Assembly: GCA_964017195.1 (NCBI GenBank)
Contig: OZ024896.1
Span: 30,838,430-30,902,429 of the forward strand
Reading direction: 5' to 3'
Origin: Siderastrea radians
Lineage: Eukaryota > Cnidaria > Anthozoa > Scleractinia > Rhizangiidae
Length of the DNA stretch: 64,000 nucleotides
Of this stretch, positions 47,631 through 59,912 are shown in pieces. Each line of letters begins with the position of its first letter. The stretch's first letter is position 1. A program made the position numbers and the translations under genes. The notes under the pieces are model-generated. The model had not been told where the DNA came from and did not search any database. It saw nothing but the letters and a program-made list of their open reading frames with translations.

Positions 47631-48578
47631 GTATTCTGGACAAATGGGCTCAACATTGTAAATGGGGGGACGGGGGGGGGGTGTGGATGCCTACGAAAAA
47701 GACTAAGAAGATTCGACTCTGTCCCAAGTCTTTTGTCCACCATTGTAGGTGCTTCTTAAGGTGATCCATCGAAATACAATGTAGATGGAATGTTTAAAAT
47801 TTTCTAAGACCTGGTCTAACTGGTAATTATGCTTAGAACATTTCAAAAGTACAATAAAAAATAGGGGTCACCGAGCTTGTTTTGGCACAACATGGATAGC
47901 CATTATGAGCAACTATAAGACCCGCAAGGTTTTCCTGAGAAATCCTAGTAATCAGAAATGAGAGCTATAATTGCTTAAAAAGTCATTGCTTGTATTGAAA
48001 TACTGGAGCAGTTCAACAAAGTAGACATTTTTCTTGCACTGTATACTACTTTAGTTGAACAGGAATTGAGGATATGAAAAACAAAAAATAAATAAATAAA
48101 GAATTTGCCGCGTGCGTACATACCCTGCTGTGCCTACAGACGTGTTCTTTTTGGCATTCATATAAAAATATCTCAAAGCAGAATTTTTAGCTTTTCTTGA
48201 AATCGCGATATATTGTACTCGACGATGTGCCATTTAAATTTATGTATTAAAAAGTGGGGGTCACAGAGCTCGTTTAGGAGAAAACGACCAGTTATTTCTC
48301 AGAACTGCTCAGTTATCATAGAAAACCTGTCGCGCTCGTGCGCTAGCTAATCACGCAAAAAAATGATGTACAGAAACGATGCGCAATGCAATTGAAGGGA
48401 ATTACCTTAACCGGTTTCTTTAGTATGAGGAAACTTGGCTCCCCCCTCCCTTCCCGGATGGAATGCTAGTCCATCACAGGTTAGCCCAAGTATTTTTCCT
48501 CGGTACCCATTCACGCGCCTGGGTAGAAACAATGTAGTGCAAATTTTCTTATCAAAGGAAACAACAACACCGACCCTC

Positions 48579-48656
48579 TAGCCTACGTGCAGACGTCTCC
48601 TATTTCCTTGCGCCCCGCGGGGAGCAAGGAAATAGGAGACGTATGCACGCAGGCTA
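48579..48656. mobile_element. 78-bp hairpin MITE, copy 2
   Basis: Flanked by CGACCCTC (48571-48578) and CAACCCTC (48657-48664). The arms read GCAGACGTCTCCTATTTCCT and complement, with a GC-rich loop. It has the same length and arm core as 41313-41390. A1 has the unoccupied phrase near 3548-3562. Confidence 0.92.
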
Positions 48657-49505
48657 CAACCCTCTGATCTTTCGACTGAATGTCCGACACGCTGGCCGCT
48701 ATATTCCACTACGCCACTATGGCCAAGAGTCATGGTAACTAAATCATAATTTTTGAAAGCAGTATGTTCAGAGATTCTAAAACTATCTGCTCCAGCCGTG
48801 GCTACTCCATTAACGACTCTGTTTAATTCCTGCATTCGCGCACGTACCCTGCCCAATGACTGAAAAATGAGTCATGTCACCCCTATCTATAAAAAGGGCG
48901 ATGTGACCGACAAAAACAATTACCGACCAGTCAGCGTCCTCTCTGCAATCTCCAAACTATTTGAAAAAGTGAAGTTTGATCAACCATACGCCTCCATGTC
49001 AGGTCTCCTCAAGGGACACTGCTGCGCTACAGCGCTGATCAAATTAACAGACGATTGGAGAAGCGCCCTTGATGAAAAGAACTCGGAAGTGGGTGTGGTC
49101 GCTATCGACTGTCCAAGGCTTTCGACTGTATTTGCCATAATCTGCTGCTTGCAAAATTAAAAGCATATTGCGTACATGAATCAGCCCTTCAGCTTTTATG
49201 ATCATATTTGCATGACCGTTTCCTCTAACTGGTCACCTCTACGCTGTGGCATCCCGCAGGGAAGTCTGCTCAGTCCTTTGTTGTTTAACATCTTTATGAA
49301 TGACCTGAGCGAAACTGTTACTATCTCTTCCCTTCGCCTATACGCAGACGATACTACCCAATATATGGCAGACAAAAGCCCAGTTGTACTTCAATACACC
49401 TTAAATCAAGATATGGAAAGACTATCATCCTGGCTTGACTACAACTATCTCCAGGCCAACGGGAACAAGACGCAAGCGATAATCCTTGGGAATCAACCTA
49501 TCATC

Positions 49506-49933
49506 CCCGGGGGGGGGACTCCCATATGAAAGTGACGGGGATGCTCGTCGGAAAATTAGAATTAACACCCTAAAGGAGACCAATCTGGGCATGGCTCCGG
49601 CTTTATTTAACCCCTTAGGGAGACCATGCAAAAACAGCCCGAGATAACTAAATAAGAGCTATAGAGATGTTAATTGCGCTACAGATGTTGCAATCGAATG
49701 CTGTCCTCTATGAGTAAATTTTAACAACGGCGATTTCTGTGCTGCTCTAGACCACTAACACAGTATAATATAGATATTTCTTGACACACAACCCTAAGCG
49801 ATACCTGTGTGGGTAAAAATATTGGCTTTCCGTCCTCAACACCCTAAGTGAGACCAAAATCTGCAATTTACAACCCTAAGCGAGACGACGAGCATCCCCG
49901 TCACTTTCATATGGGAGTCCCCCCCCCTTCGGG
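49506..49933. mobile_element. MITE with CCCTAA-type internal word, copy 2
   Basis: Flanked by CTATCATC (49498-49505 and 49934-49941), an 8-bp duplication inside the LINE coding sequence. It shares both ends and most of the body with 364-661 but has about 130 bp (about 49629-49758) that copy 1 lacks, so copy 1 is an internal deletion derivative or copy 2 gained sequence. Confidence 0.92.
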
Positions 49934-50259
49934 CTATCATCATGACTTGGAGTTTGATAGCCCTTCTATCGACCTCAAAGAACACCTAAAGATCCTTGGA
50001 GTAAGTTTGGACAATAACTTATCCTTCAAAGAACATATAAGTGTAATGCTGAAGGGAGTATACGCTAAGATAGCTGCACTCCGTCGCCTTAAGCGCTTAG
50101 TTTCTGCAAATACTTTGTTAGCTCTATATAGGAGCTTACACAGTGTCCTATACAGCTACCCTTGTAAATCCGAAGTGAAATAAAGGTGATGTTGTTATGT
50201 TGTATTAGCGCATTTTGAGTATTGTAATTCTTTACTTATTGGCATAGGTAGACTCTCAA

Positions 50260-50511
50260 CATTCTCGTCCCCAGAGCCCACGATCCTTTTGGTCTGCGCC
50301 AAGGATCGAGACCTCTGGCAGGGACCGAAGCAGGAAGTCCGCGAATCACGGACTTCCGGCTTTTGTGCGCAGCCTCAGAAATTTGAACAATAACGGTTAC
50401 TATCGGTTACAAAAATGGGTAGCTATTGCGCTTGCGCGTTACCTGGTCCCTGCCAGAGGTCTCGATCCCTGGCGCAGACCAAAGGGATCGTGGGCTCTGG
50501 GGACGAGAATG
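50260..50511. mobile_element. Palindromic MITE with 9-bp duplication
   Basis: Flanked by GACTCTCAA (50251-50259 and 50512-50520). The ends CATTCTCGTCCCCAGAGCCC and complement extend as arms of about 65 bp. A second hairpin (GGAAGTCCG...CGGACTTCC) is inside near 50330-50360. It lies in the LINE remnant. Confidence 0.92.
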
Positions 50512-50592
50512 GACTCTCAATAACAAATTGGAAGATGCTAACTATTATGGACTACGAACAATAATGAACACGGGAAAAAGTACTACTTATGA

Positions 50593-51015
50593 CAGGGTCT
50601 GGAAGGGGGGGTCCTGATCCCGTATTCCCGCTCCTTTTCCACGAGAATCCCGCATCCCGCACTTTTTGCATCGCTATCCCGAATCCCGTTTTTTCTTTCC
50701 CAAAAATACATTTAAGAAAGACTAATTTCTGCAAAAGCTAATAAATTTAGATGTATATTGGCCCTTTCGATTGATATTTTGCACTCGCCTGGTTGATTCG
50801 CTTTTGCCACTAGAACGTTTACTTGGGTCGAGGCGATTTCCCGAATTCCCGACAGAAAAGCAAAAAATCTTGCATCCCGTGCCCAAATTTTGGCGAATTC
50901 CGCTTCCCTGGTAGCAGTCAAATCCCGAATCCCGTCAAGATATTTAGCGTTTTCCCGAATCCCGCACCGTATTTTGGCCAAATCCCGGATCCCGAGAATA
51001 CCCTTCCAGACCCTG
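50593..51015. mobile_element. MITE with CAGGGTCTGGAAGG ends, copy 2
   Basis: Flanked by TTATGA (50587-50592 and 51016-51021). It is a near copy of 18896-19320 in opposite orientation, with CCCGAATCCCG words. It sits in the LINE remnant, splitting its C-terminal coding part. Confidence 0.92.
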
Positions 51016-51641
51016 TTATGAGTCAGTTCTTAGGATGACGGACATGAATACACTGGAACATAGACGTATAGAACAATCTTTAATAATTTTTTTTAAACGT
51101 TTTAAGGAAAATGGCCCATGTTATATTGCTAATTTATTCAAACCCCGAGTTACATTATACAATCTTAGAAGTCGAGGGCTAAACGTTGAGCAAAATTCTT
51201 ATAATAGTAGGTTCTTCCATGGTTCGTGTACGTACATGTATTTCGTACGTATTGTGTACGTATTTCTCGTATCTGGAACCAGCTGCCATTAGTTGTAAAG
51301 GAGAATTTAGTTTAAAAAAACCAAGTGAAAAATATGGTATGTAGAGGATGACCCCGGTGTCACTACGTGTTTACCCAAACTTCTGATCAGTTAGAAGTTC
51401 GCGACATGCCAAATTAAATCGTATAGAATTACAATTCCGAGTGTTTAGCACTTTTGTGGCTGCGATTGTCGTTAACGTAAAAGCATGCTTCGATGCGGGG
51501 TTTCATGTGAGTAAGCGCCAGTTATGTAAGAGGGCGTGGGTTTGCATGAGTTATGCTACTGCAGTCGTAAGCTAAAGTCGTACGTCTCAGTCGACGCTTA
51601 CGACCCCCCCCCCCCTCCCAACCCTGGTAGGCAAAGAGGTG

Positions 51642-51981
51642 CTCTCTTCTTCGATAAGAGACATGACATGTTCTTTTCTAAAATAGAACCTAAAATCCCA
51701 TGTCTACAACTACTATCATATTAGACCTTATTGTCACATCCTTTGAATTGTACTGACTATTTTTTAAATATTCAATTAATTTCATTCATCTCGTCATGCT
51801 TTGAATTGAGAGATAAACTAGTTACAATGGCTACCTCTTTGAATGGTTAAAATTAATCAGTGGTTGTAATTTCTTTAGTTATTTCAATTAATTAAATAAT
51901 TGATAATTAAATTTAAGTGGCTTTTGCAATACTGTAATACTTTGTTATCGTCATGCAAATAAAGCTTGTTGCTGTTGTCGT
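51642..51981 (+). mobile_element. LINE 3' fragment with (TTG)n tail
   Basis: It begins TCTTCGATAAGAGACATG and matches the complement of 31215 down to about 30910 in B2, ending AATAAAGCTTGTTGCTGTT. The frame is already broken. A1 at about 4738-4750 reads directly across the insertion point, so it is specific to A3. Confidence 0.8.
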
Positions 51982-54431
51982 ACCTTTAAGGGTTTAATTT
52001 AAAATTTGTGGTTTCAAACCACCTAGCGTGTTTAAACTTAAATGAAAACTGTTAAACGTTAGGGTGAGTTACTTAATATACGACGTTTACCCGGTGTTTA
52101 AGAAAACCGCGGCTAACCTCAATATCTTTTTAAACGTTGTTCACTGTAAACAGTGACAAGAAGGCATATAGCACTGTCTAGAAAAGCTTTTACCTAGAAA
52201 TCTATTTTTAAGTGGTCATTTTAAGAGGTCCAGTCACTGTCGTAAACCGCGGTTAAAGTTAGACCCCGTTTAAATAACCGGTCCTAGAGTTATCCCAGCT
52301 TCAAAAGGTGTGTTTTTGTGCCGTTTCGTTCTGAAATAGGGCATAGACATTGGCTACTTTGGTCTGAAATAGTACATACTTTGCCTTCTGAAATAGGATC
52401 TAGATTTTTGCCATTTATTTAGGACTGAAAAAATGGGAAATATTTTAGAAGTGAGGTCGGAAATAAGGTCGCGCTACGATCAAAATGGGGCCCATGACCC
52501 GAAAAAGGTGCTAGTTAATTAAGATTAAAAGCGATTACTCTGTGGTGTCCGCTTGTTAAATGGTTGCGGGGCAGAGGTGTTTCAGTAACTGCACTCTTAG
52601 TGCTCCTTTAGAACTTTGTAAAACAGCAGCCAGATCTCAATCCCAATAAGTAATGTAAAGAGAACATTTTTGTATGTCCATTCTCCAAGCACTCAAAATT
52701 CCAGACTGTCAAATGATCTTTCCGAATGTTTCTGATCTCCCTGCGGCGTTGCCCTATTAAAAAGACGGCGATTGTTTTCCGAAAAGTACAGGCTTTGCTA
52801 TGTTGCAGACATCTTTCATTAATCTAGTCAGGTAACAATCTTATCGGAACTTGAAAAAGGCTTAGATTCCGTTGAAGACTAAATAATTTGCTTTCACAAT
52901 TGCCCTGACCATTCCTTCACTTCATTTCGTATCTGCGGTTCACGTTACCTGTTAAAGGAAGTTTTTGCAAAATCTTCGCGAATTTCAGTGGATAATTTAT
53001 TAAGTGTTTCCTCTGATAAAAAGACAACTTTCGCTATTCAATTCGCGTTATCTGTGTTCGATGGCGCGAAAAAAAACATTTCCTGTATGTGCAATAATGA
53101 TATGCGTTGAGTAATAATCACAGAACTAATACTAAATGCCTACCGGTGAAACACCGCAGAAAATGCTGAATAGGTGTCCCAAGCTGCAGTAAGTTACGAT
53201 GAATAAAATAAATCTTGAGAGAATTCCCTCCTTCAGGTACTCGAGATTTGATTACTTTCGGTACAGCTTTAGTGTGCAAGAAACTGTACCAACTACTAAC
53301 TGCAGGCCTTTCTGTGACTTCGTAGCTCTCCAAGCAGAGGCTTTACTTCTTTTGAACTCGACTCCGTAGCCCAAATGAAACTATGCCAGAAATACTGATT
53401 CAGGGTGCTAAAAGGGCAACGCGAAACCATTAGGCTAGAACTGTTGATTTGTGTGATCGATTAAAATGCCTGGGTCGCGGTCTTTTGGCTTTTCTTCTTT
53501 AGTTAATTATGAGTGCAAATTAAACTTAAACTGTTAAGTGTCAATGAAACATTTACGGATGAAATCCCAGTTAGGTATATCCCAAGGACACAAACGGATA
53601 AAGGAAATTTCTGCGACATTACTAACCACGCCCTCACAGAAATTGAACTTAAGCTGATAGAATCTTTAGTGAAGTTTAATGCACTGATCCGTCCTAATCT
53701 CGCTGACCCATTACAGTCCAAGTGTACAAACGGATAAGGCAAATTTCTTCCACATTATGAACCACGCCCTCGAGGAAGCTGATAGAACCTTCGATTCAGT
53801 GAAGTTCGATGCAATGATCCTTCTTAATCTCGTCTAATTTGAACCACTTGCACTCCTTTTCGGCTTCCTAACATTTCTTTTGTATCTATCTTCAGTTCAA
53901 TGGTCAATTTGTCTGAAACCATAATAAGGATGACCTGACCACCTTTCATTAATTGCACCCTTCCCATCATACTTCTAATAACGTAGCGAAGATATTTAAA
54001 CGTTAATTGTCCATCACCGTCCTGAAACTGAGTGTTTTTATTATTTGACTGCACGTGACCCAACACGTGCGGTCTATCATGAATGACCCTATTTCTTTAC
54101 AGAAAATCTCTTTTGGACTATTTTTGTTTAGAAAGCACTTTCTGACGCAGCCGAGCATTATTTGTTTATTTTTAGCTGTTTTTGTTTGTTAACTGTTATA
54201 CATGTTTGTCAGCTTTGCTACTATCTATTGTTCTCGATAAATAAAGCCTACTGATTTTTACTGGATTTATTTCTAAGAATACAAATTTAATACCTTAGCT
54301 AGCAAAGATCTACTTGTTTGTTAAGTTTACTCTTTGTGTAGTAGTTATCCCGTGCAACAAAGTGCTAGGAATAATCCCGCGATTGACTCATGTAGAATTC
54401 CCGCCATCTAGGGGGCATAACGTTAGTTAAT

Positions 54432-54750
54432 CTTATTAGATGTTTCGGTGTGAAGTATCGCCGTATATATTTACAAGTTGTGCTCTATTTTGACGAGCCC
54501 GAAGGGCTAGTCAAAGTACAAACAACGAGTACAATATAGGGCCATACTTCACACCGAAACATCGAATAAGAGATTTATTATCCAGCTTAACCTTTTTCAG
54601 TAACTTGAAAGAAAACTACACGTGTAACAGGATGAGCGCGCGCACGGTACTGTACAATAAACAACTGTACAGTAACCAACTGCACAATATCGTGGGATAT
54701 TTGTACTCGTTTCGCGCGCTTTCTGTACAAGAACTAATACAGTTGGATAA
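54432..54750. mobile_element. Composite palindromic insertion in A3
   Basis: The left 145 bp is a fold-back: TTAGATGTTTCGGTGTGAAG at 54437 and its complement ending near 54566. It is followed by TTATTATCCAGCT, whose complement-like phrase TTGGATAATAA ends the insertion at about 54752. Phrases ACTGTACA and GCGCGC recur inside. A2 has no equivalent. It could be two nested elements; I cannot define target duplications. Confidence 0.55.
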
Positions 54751-55059
54751 TAAGTGCTCCGATTCACTTTATGCTACAGATAGTGGATGTCTTGAGTTGG
54801 AATCGGCACAAGACTTGACCTACCTTTACCTGCCCTGTGAGAAAAAGGCTGGTTTTTTTTTTTCATTTCAATGTACACGAAATGTGTTTGTTTTAAAATC
54901 TCATTTAGAAATACCGCTTAGTTTCTGCCCATTTCAAAAATATAACCGAACATATGGCTCTCGTTACACCGTTGGTGGCTCCTGCCACTGACCAGTAACG
55001 TTTCCTTCCACTGAGCCCGCTCGCTCCTTTATTATCTTTTCCACTTCATTTCACGATGA

Positions 55060-58000
55060 CCATCCTTGTTCAGTGATAAAACGGTTTATTATCAAAAATA
55101 CGTGCAACAACAAAATTTGTCTATCGGCTGCCGGTAGCACTGTCAAGAGCTGGTATTTCTGTTATGGTAAGCAAGCTGGTACTGAATGTAACTACCGTAT
55201 TTACTTTTCCTTTCTGAGGATTAATGTTTGCGCTTTCAGCGTTCGCGACGTTTAAACCATGCAAAAAAAAAACGATATGTGTCATACGTTATCGTTTATA
55301 CCGGCATTTTGCATCTGCAGGTGATTTTCTATTGCCGCAGAAGTGCCTTCGTGTCTCTATCTGATACCGACATTCCTCGTTAAGTAGTCCCTTAATTTAA
55401 TGAAAGTCGCAAATCGTCCACATTCTTATTAAATTGTCGTTTTTGTATCGCCGGGAAGAATTATTACTGACAGCGTTTCATATTTTTAAGTCCCACTAAC
55501 CCCTTCAGGCCTAAGTGGCCTAAAGAGGGTTTTTACGGCGGCCAGTTTGGAGGCTAACAACAATTAAAACTATTTGCATGATAACAGAAGTTATTTCCCA
55601 AAGGAGAAACATTCTACTGTTTTGTAACTCCAATATTAAAGGCTGGTTTCCATATGATCGCTTCGATCGCTACAATCGCGGCGATCGCTGGAAAAAACGT
55701 TCAGCAATTGTTGCGATCATCTGGAAACCACTTTTAGCGATCGTAGCGATCACAGTAATCATATGGAAACCAGCCTATATGGAAACTGCTCAGCGATCAA
55801 AGTCGCAGCGACCGCTCAACTTTTTTGGTAGTGGTCGTAGCGATCATATGGAAACAAGCCTTACAAAAATGATGGCGACCGTGAATACCCTCTATACGGC
55901 CGGAGCTTAATCCATTCTCTGTAGCATACTAGAAACTCGGACTAGTGCTACGTTGGACTGGATGGGATACTAGTACCTTGCAGGGTTACCCCAAGCCATT
56001 TTTCGCCTGTACCAATTTATACAACTGCGTGGAGATAGGCAATGTGGAATGAAGTTCTTTTCTAGGGGGAAAACATGACAATCCAGAGGCCACCTTCCTC
56101 TAGAATTTCGATCGAATGTCTGACGCGCTAAGAGTACACCACCGCGCCCCAAGGCCAGTATTCATGCTAAACAAATATTATTTTTGAAAGCAACATGTAC
56201 ATGTTTTATTGGCAATTAAGCGAACAGAGGCGTTTCACGGTACCGAGACGTAATACGAGGTGATAGAAGATAATAATACTGAGATAACTTCGATTTCGCA
56301 ATTTCTAGTTTTACATGAAAAAGATTATCATAAAACATTTGGTGATGCCCTATTAGAGGATATGCTGTACACATGTCCGACGTCGGAATTTCAAAATTTG
56401 TTATATCCCATTTTGGGCAGTTAACATACCCGTGAAAATTCTATTCAATGAACTTGCTGATATTTCTGTCCCTGTCCCAATTTCATACCAACAGGTCTTA
56501 TCGCTCGTCACAATTTCATTTCAATCTCCTCAGTTTGCCCAAACGTACGATCACTTATAAATCATCCTTCCATGTAGTCACACCATTGGCGAAGACTGGG
56601 TGCCGGATGACTTTCTTAAGTCTGGCGCTTGGAAGTATAAAAGTTCGCGACATGCTAATTTAAAATGTATAGAATTCCGACTGTTTAGCATGTCTGTGCC
56701 TGCGATTGTCGTTAGCGTAAAAGCATGCCTTAAAACATATTTTCAAGTCAGCAAGCGTCAGTTATTTTAGCAGGGCATGGTTTAAATGATTTGGGCGAAG
56801 TCGTACGTACACGGTCTAAATCGACTCTTATGCTCTCCCTTTCCCTCCCTTAGTAGGGGACAGAACTGCTTGTCATATTTTTAGGGGTTGAAATTCGGAT
56901 TAAAACTACTTAGCGTGTTTAACTCTCAAATGAAAACTGTAAGAGTCACCCCAGTAACCTCCTTATAAAGTTTATATTGTCGTGCGCAGCTTCAAAAATA
57001 TGTTTTTGTGCGTCTAGGTCTGAAACTGGGCAAAGATTCTAACGATTTTGATCTGAGCTAGGATATGTTTTGCCTGCTGAAATAGCAGTAGGCATTTCAG
57101 CGGCAAGGTCGCAAATAGGGTAGCGCCCCTTTCAAAATGTTGGCCGCTTTCGCTAAAAGCCGGGAACCAATGACCCTAGCTAAAAAAACGATTTGTTAAT
57201 TAGGATTAAGAGGGATTATTTTGTAGTGTGTTTATGTTAAATCGCTGGCGGGGCAGAGGTGTTTCAGTGAGTTTACTCTTAGTGATTCTTCAATACTCTG
57301 TAAAAGGACAGCGAAATCTCAACACTAACGTAAAGAGCGGAACATGCTAAGATGTATATTCTTCACTTACAATTCCAGACTGTCATCATCTTTACGATAT
57401 TTTTTACCTTCTGCTGGACCTTACACTACTAAAATCGGATTTTCTCCCCCAAAATGTACACGCTTTGTTTAGCTACAAATATTTTAAAGTTATCTAGTCA
57501 GGCAATGATCATACTATCTTCAATGAGGCTTTACAGTCAAAGCTTGCCCGAATTGCGCTCATAATTGCGATGACCATTTCTTCATTTCATTCCTTATCTG
57601 CCCAGCGGTTCACATTACCTATGCGGGCGTTTTTCACGACAACTTAATTTGGTGATCCTGATCATGAAGGGCCGATATCTCGCGATACAATATCCTCGCG
57701 TATTTCAGTGGAGAATTTGTTGAATCCTTCTGATAAAAAGGCGATTTTCGCGTTTCACGTTGTCAAAGTTTGATGGCGTGAAAAGACATTTCCTGTATGT
57801 GCTATAATGACACGAGTTCCAGTTATAATCACAAAAATAGAACTAAATACCTACCGTTAAAATCCTGGAGAAGACGGTGGATGGTTTTGCTTGCACCACG
57901 TTACGCTAAATGAGTTTCTTCCTTGAGTTGTTTGAGTCTTGTTGACTTTCTTTATACAGCCTCACTCTGCAAGAAATTGCAGCAACTGACAACTGTAGGT

Positions 58001-58950
58001 CTTTCTGTGGCTTCTTATCTCATTCGCGCAGAAACTTGAGTGCTCTAGGACTCTAGGAGTCGATGTTGTATTCCAAATGAAACTGTGCCAAAGATATATC
58101 CAGGATGTGGACGCTGTGCTGAAAGCGAAACCATTTGGCTAGAACTGTTGATTTGCGTGATCGCATAGTTTGGTTAGGTCACGAACTTTTGGCTGTTGCT
58201 GTTGTCTATATTCTTAAATTATTAGCTGCAAATTAAACTTAAACTATTAAGTGTCAATGAAAAATTTGCGAATAAAATCTCAGCCACGTACAGTTCACGT
58301 GTACAAATGAATAATAAACCACGCCCTCATAGAAATTGAACGTTGTTAGATTTCATCCTGTCAGCCGAAGTTTGATGCACTAATCAATCTTCATCAGCCT
58401 TCATCTCGTCTAATTTGGACCATTTGTACTCCTGCATTGCTTCCTTACATGCAGTTCTTTTTCACTTTTCTACAGTTCAATGGTCAATTTGTATGAAACC
58501 AAAAATCAGCGTGACCCCAGCACCTTTAATTAATTGCACCTCTTCCATCGCATGGCTTCTGCTCCTAGTTCATCGACGTCTTTAAACTTACTGCACTTAT
58601 TATATGACCAGACGTAGCCCAAGCACAAAAAGTGCGCTATAAACAGTTATTTAAAGACCCTCTTTGAGTACAGATTAACTCTCTTGAACTATTTTTGTTT
58701 GCGATGCACTTCCTGAGTGTTTATAAAGGCAAGCACCATTTGTTGTTTTTTGTTGGTTTTGTCTGTAACTAAGCCGTTACATCTTTATCAGCGTTACCGA
58801 TACGTGCTGCCCTCGATTAAAAAAGCTGGCTGTTTTTATTTTACTGTATTTCATTCTAAGAAAACAAATTTAACACCTGTACTAGCAAAGATCTGTTAAC
58901 AAGTTCGTTTAATTTTACTCTTGAAATTTAATTACGCAAGCGTATTATGA
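55060..58950. repeat. Sub-unit B3 of the nested tandem duplication
   Basis: This is the most compact B copy and the best reference for unoccupied sites. It aligns through 56980-58900 with B2 32770-35870 and B1 9840-13550. The only clear insertion is the MITE at 55640-55862. The short ORFs here have no recognised domain. Confidence 0.8.
55640..55862. mobile_element. TWA-type MITE with GCGATCGC word
   Basis: It begins AGGCTGGTTTCCATATGATC and ends GATCATATGGAAACAAGCCT, preceded by TAA and followed by TAC. GATCGC and AGCGATC words recur in both orientations. The ends resemble 39851-40037, 40291-40754 and 44713-45125. The ORF across it (55578-55910) is repeat-derived. Confidence 0.85.
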
Positions 58951-59912
58951 CTAAAGCATTGTGGACATCTTTGACCCTTCTGCTTCCAGATCCTGGGGGC
59001 TTTAAAGCTATCTTTCGCACGTCAATACAGCAGTGAAAAATTACTTCAGCGGATGTCGTCAGTGCCGGCCCAAAATAACACATTTTCGCTATAAAATATT
59101 AAAACTATGTTGTTTAGTCTTTTCGACAGTGTATGGTTACGTAGTTATATTGGAAACATTTCGTGTTAAGGGATTTCGAGCTCAAGCATCAAAGAGAATA
59201 TTAATAATGCAAACAAAAAATACCGTAGAATTGCGAAAGCAGCGACACCTGTCATTTTCGGAAAAAGCAAACCTATGGGTTGCAAACAAGTTGAAATTAC
59301 TGTAGCGTTGCTGGGAAGCGTGTCCCTCTTCCCTCCCCGTCCCCTCCCCTCCCCCTCCCCGTCGCCGGGAGTAATTGCTTACGCCAGATGTTAAATAGTG
59401 ATTTTGACTGGGCAGACGGCTGACGTTAGAAGTTACGCCAGACGTTAGGTGTATGCAACTTGCCCTAGGGATCTAGGGCTCCAATAACTTCACTCTAGGG
59501 CTCCATTTAGCCAGAAGCAGCATTCTTGTCCGAGCAGAAAATGGCTTTAGGCTCTAAAGATTTCGGTGCTTCGAGGATCCAAAGACCACCCCCCCCTTCC
59601 CGTAGGACCCTGATATAAATGCTCTACAAAGTAGTTGTAACAAACATTCTTGAGTAGGAACTTTCAAATAAAATACTGATTTTAAGTGGTGCTGTCAAAT
59701 GAAAATGTTAAGTGTTTTTCAGTGTTTTGGCAACACTTGCTTGGGAGTGCAAGGATTAAGGTCCGCTAAAATAATAAGAACAGTCACTGTAAAGGCGGTG
59801 ATGGATAATCGAGGTCGTAGAGATCTTGCTTCTTCATGGAAAGGAATTCAGCTAATTAAAAGTGCCCAGGTCATTAAACAAACTGTAAAAATGTACAAAA
59901 GGACGAAGTTAA

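Larger units (their letters stand above)
48867..51300 (+). pseudogene. Decayed LINE reverse transcriptase with three nested MITEs
   Basis: The plus-strand fragments, in order, are as follows. 48867-49110 gives YKKGD, NNYRPVSVLSAISKLFE and GVVAIDC. 49176-49500 gives CGIPQGSLLSPLLFNIFMND, then YADDTTQY, the catalytic YADD signature, then LQANGNKTQAIILGN. 49945-50183 gives HLKILGVSLDNNLSFKEHIS and the thumb-like LRRLKRLV. 51020-51280 gives a C-terminal stretch with HRRIEQSLIIFF, FKPRVTLYNLRSRG and NSYNSRFFH. The family is a CR1/jockey-type non-LTR retrotransposon (family-level recognition only). The endonuclease is absent. Short deletions (for example the aspartate motif region near 49110-49170), a frameshift around the 49.5-kb insertion and stops make it inactive. 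Three MITEs are inserted: 49506-49933, 50260-50511 and 50593-51015. Confidence 0.85.
46740..55060. repeat. Sub-unit A3 of the nested tandem duplication
   Basis: The start (46780-47330) matches A2 from 26030. The region is enlarged by a LINE reverse-transcriptase remnant with its nested MITEs (48.87-51.30 kb), a LINE 3' fragment (51642-51981) and a palindromic insertion (54432-54750). The 52300-54420 part matches A1 5250-7180 and A2 27700-29770 in order. Confidence 0.8.

Noticed and set aside
55578..55910. 110-codon ORF rich in isoleucine, aspartate and arginine
   Set aside because: It is built from the GCGATCGC words of the TWA-type MITE at 55640-55862.
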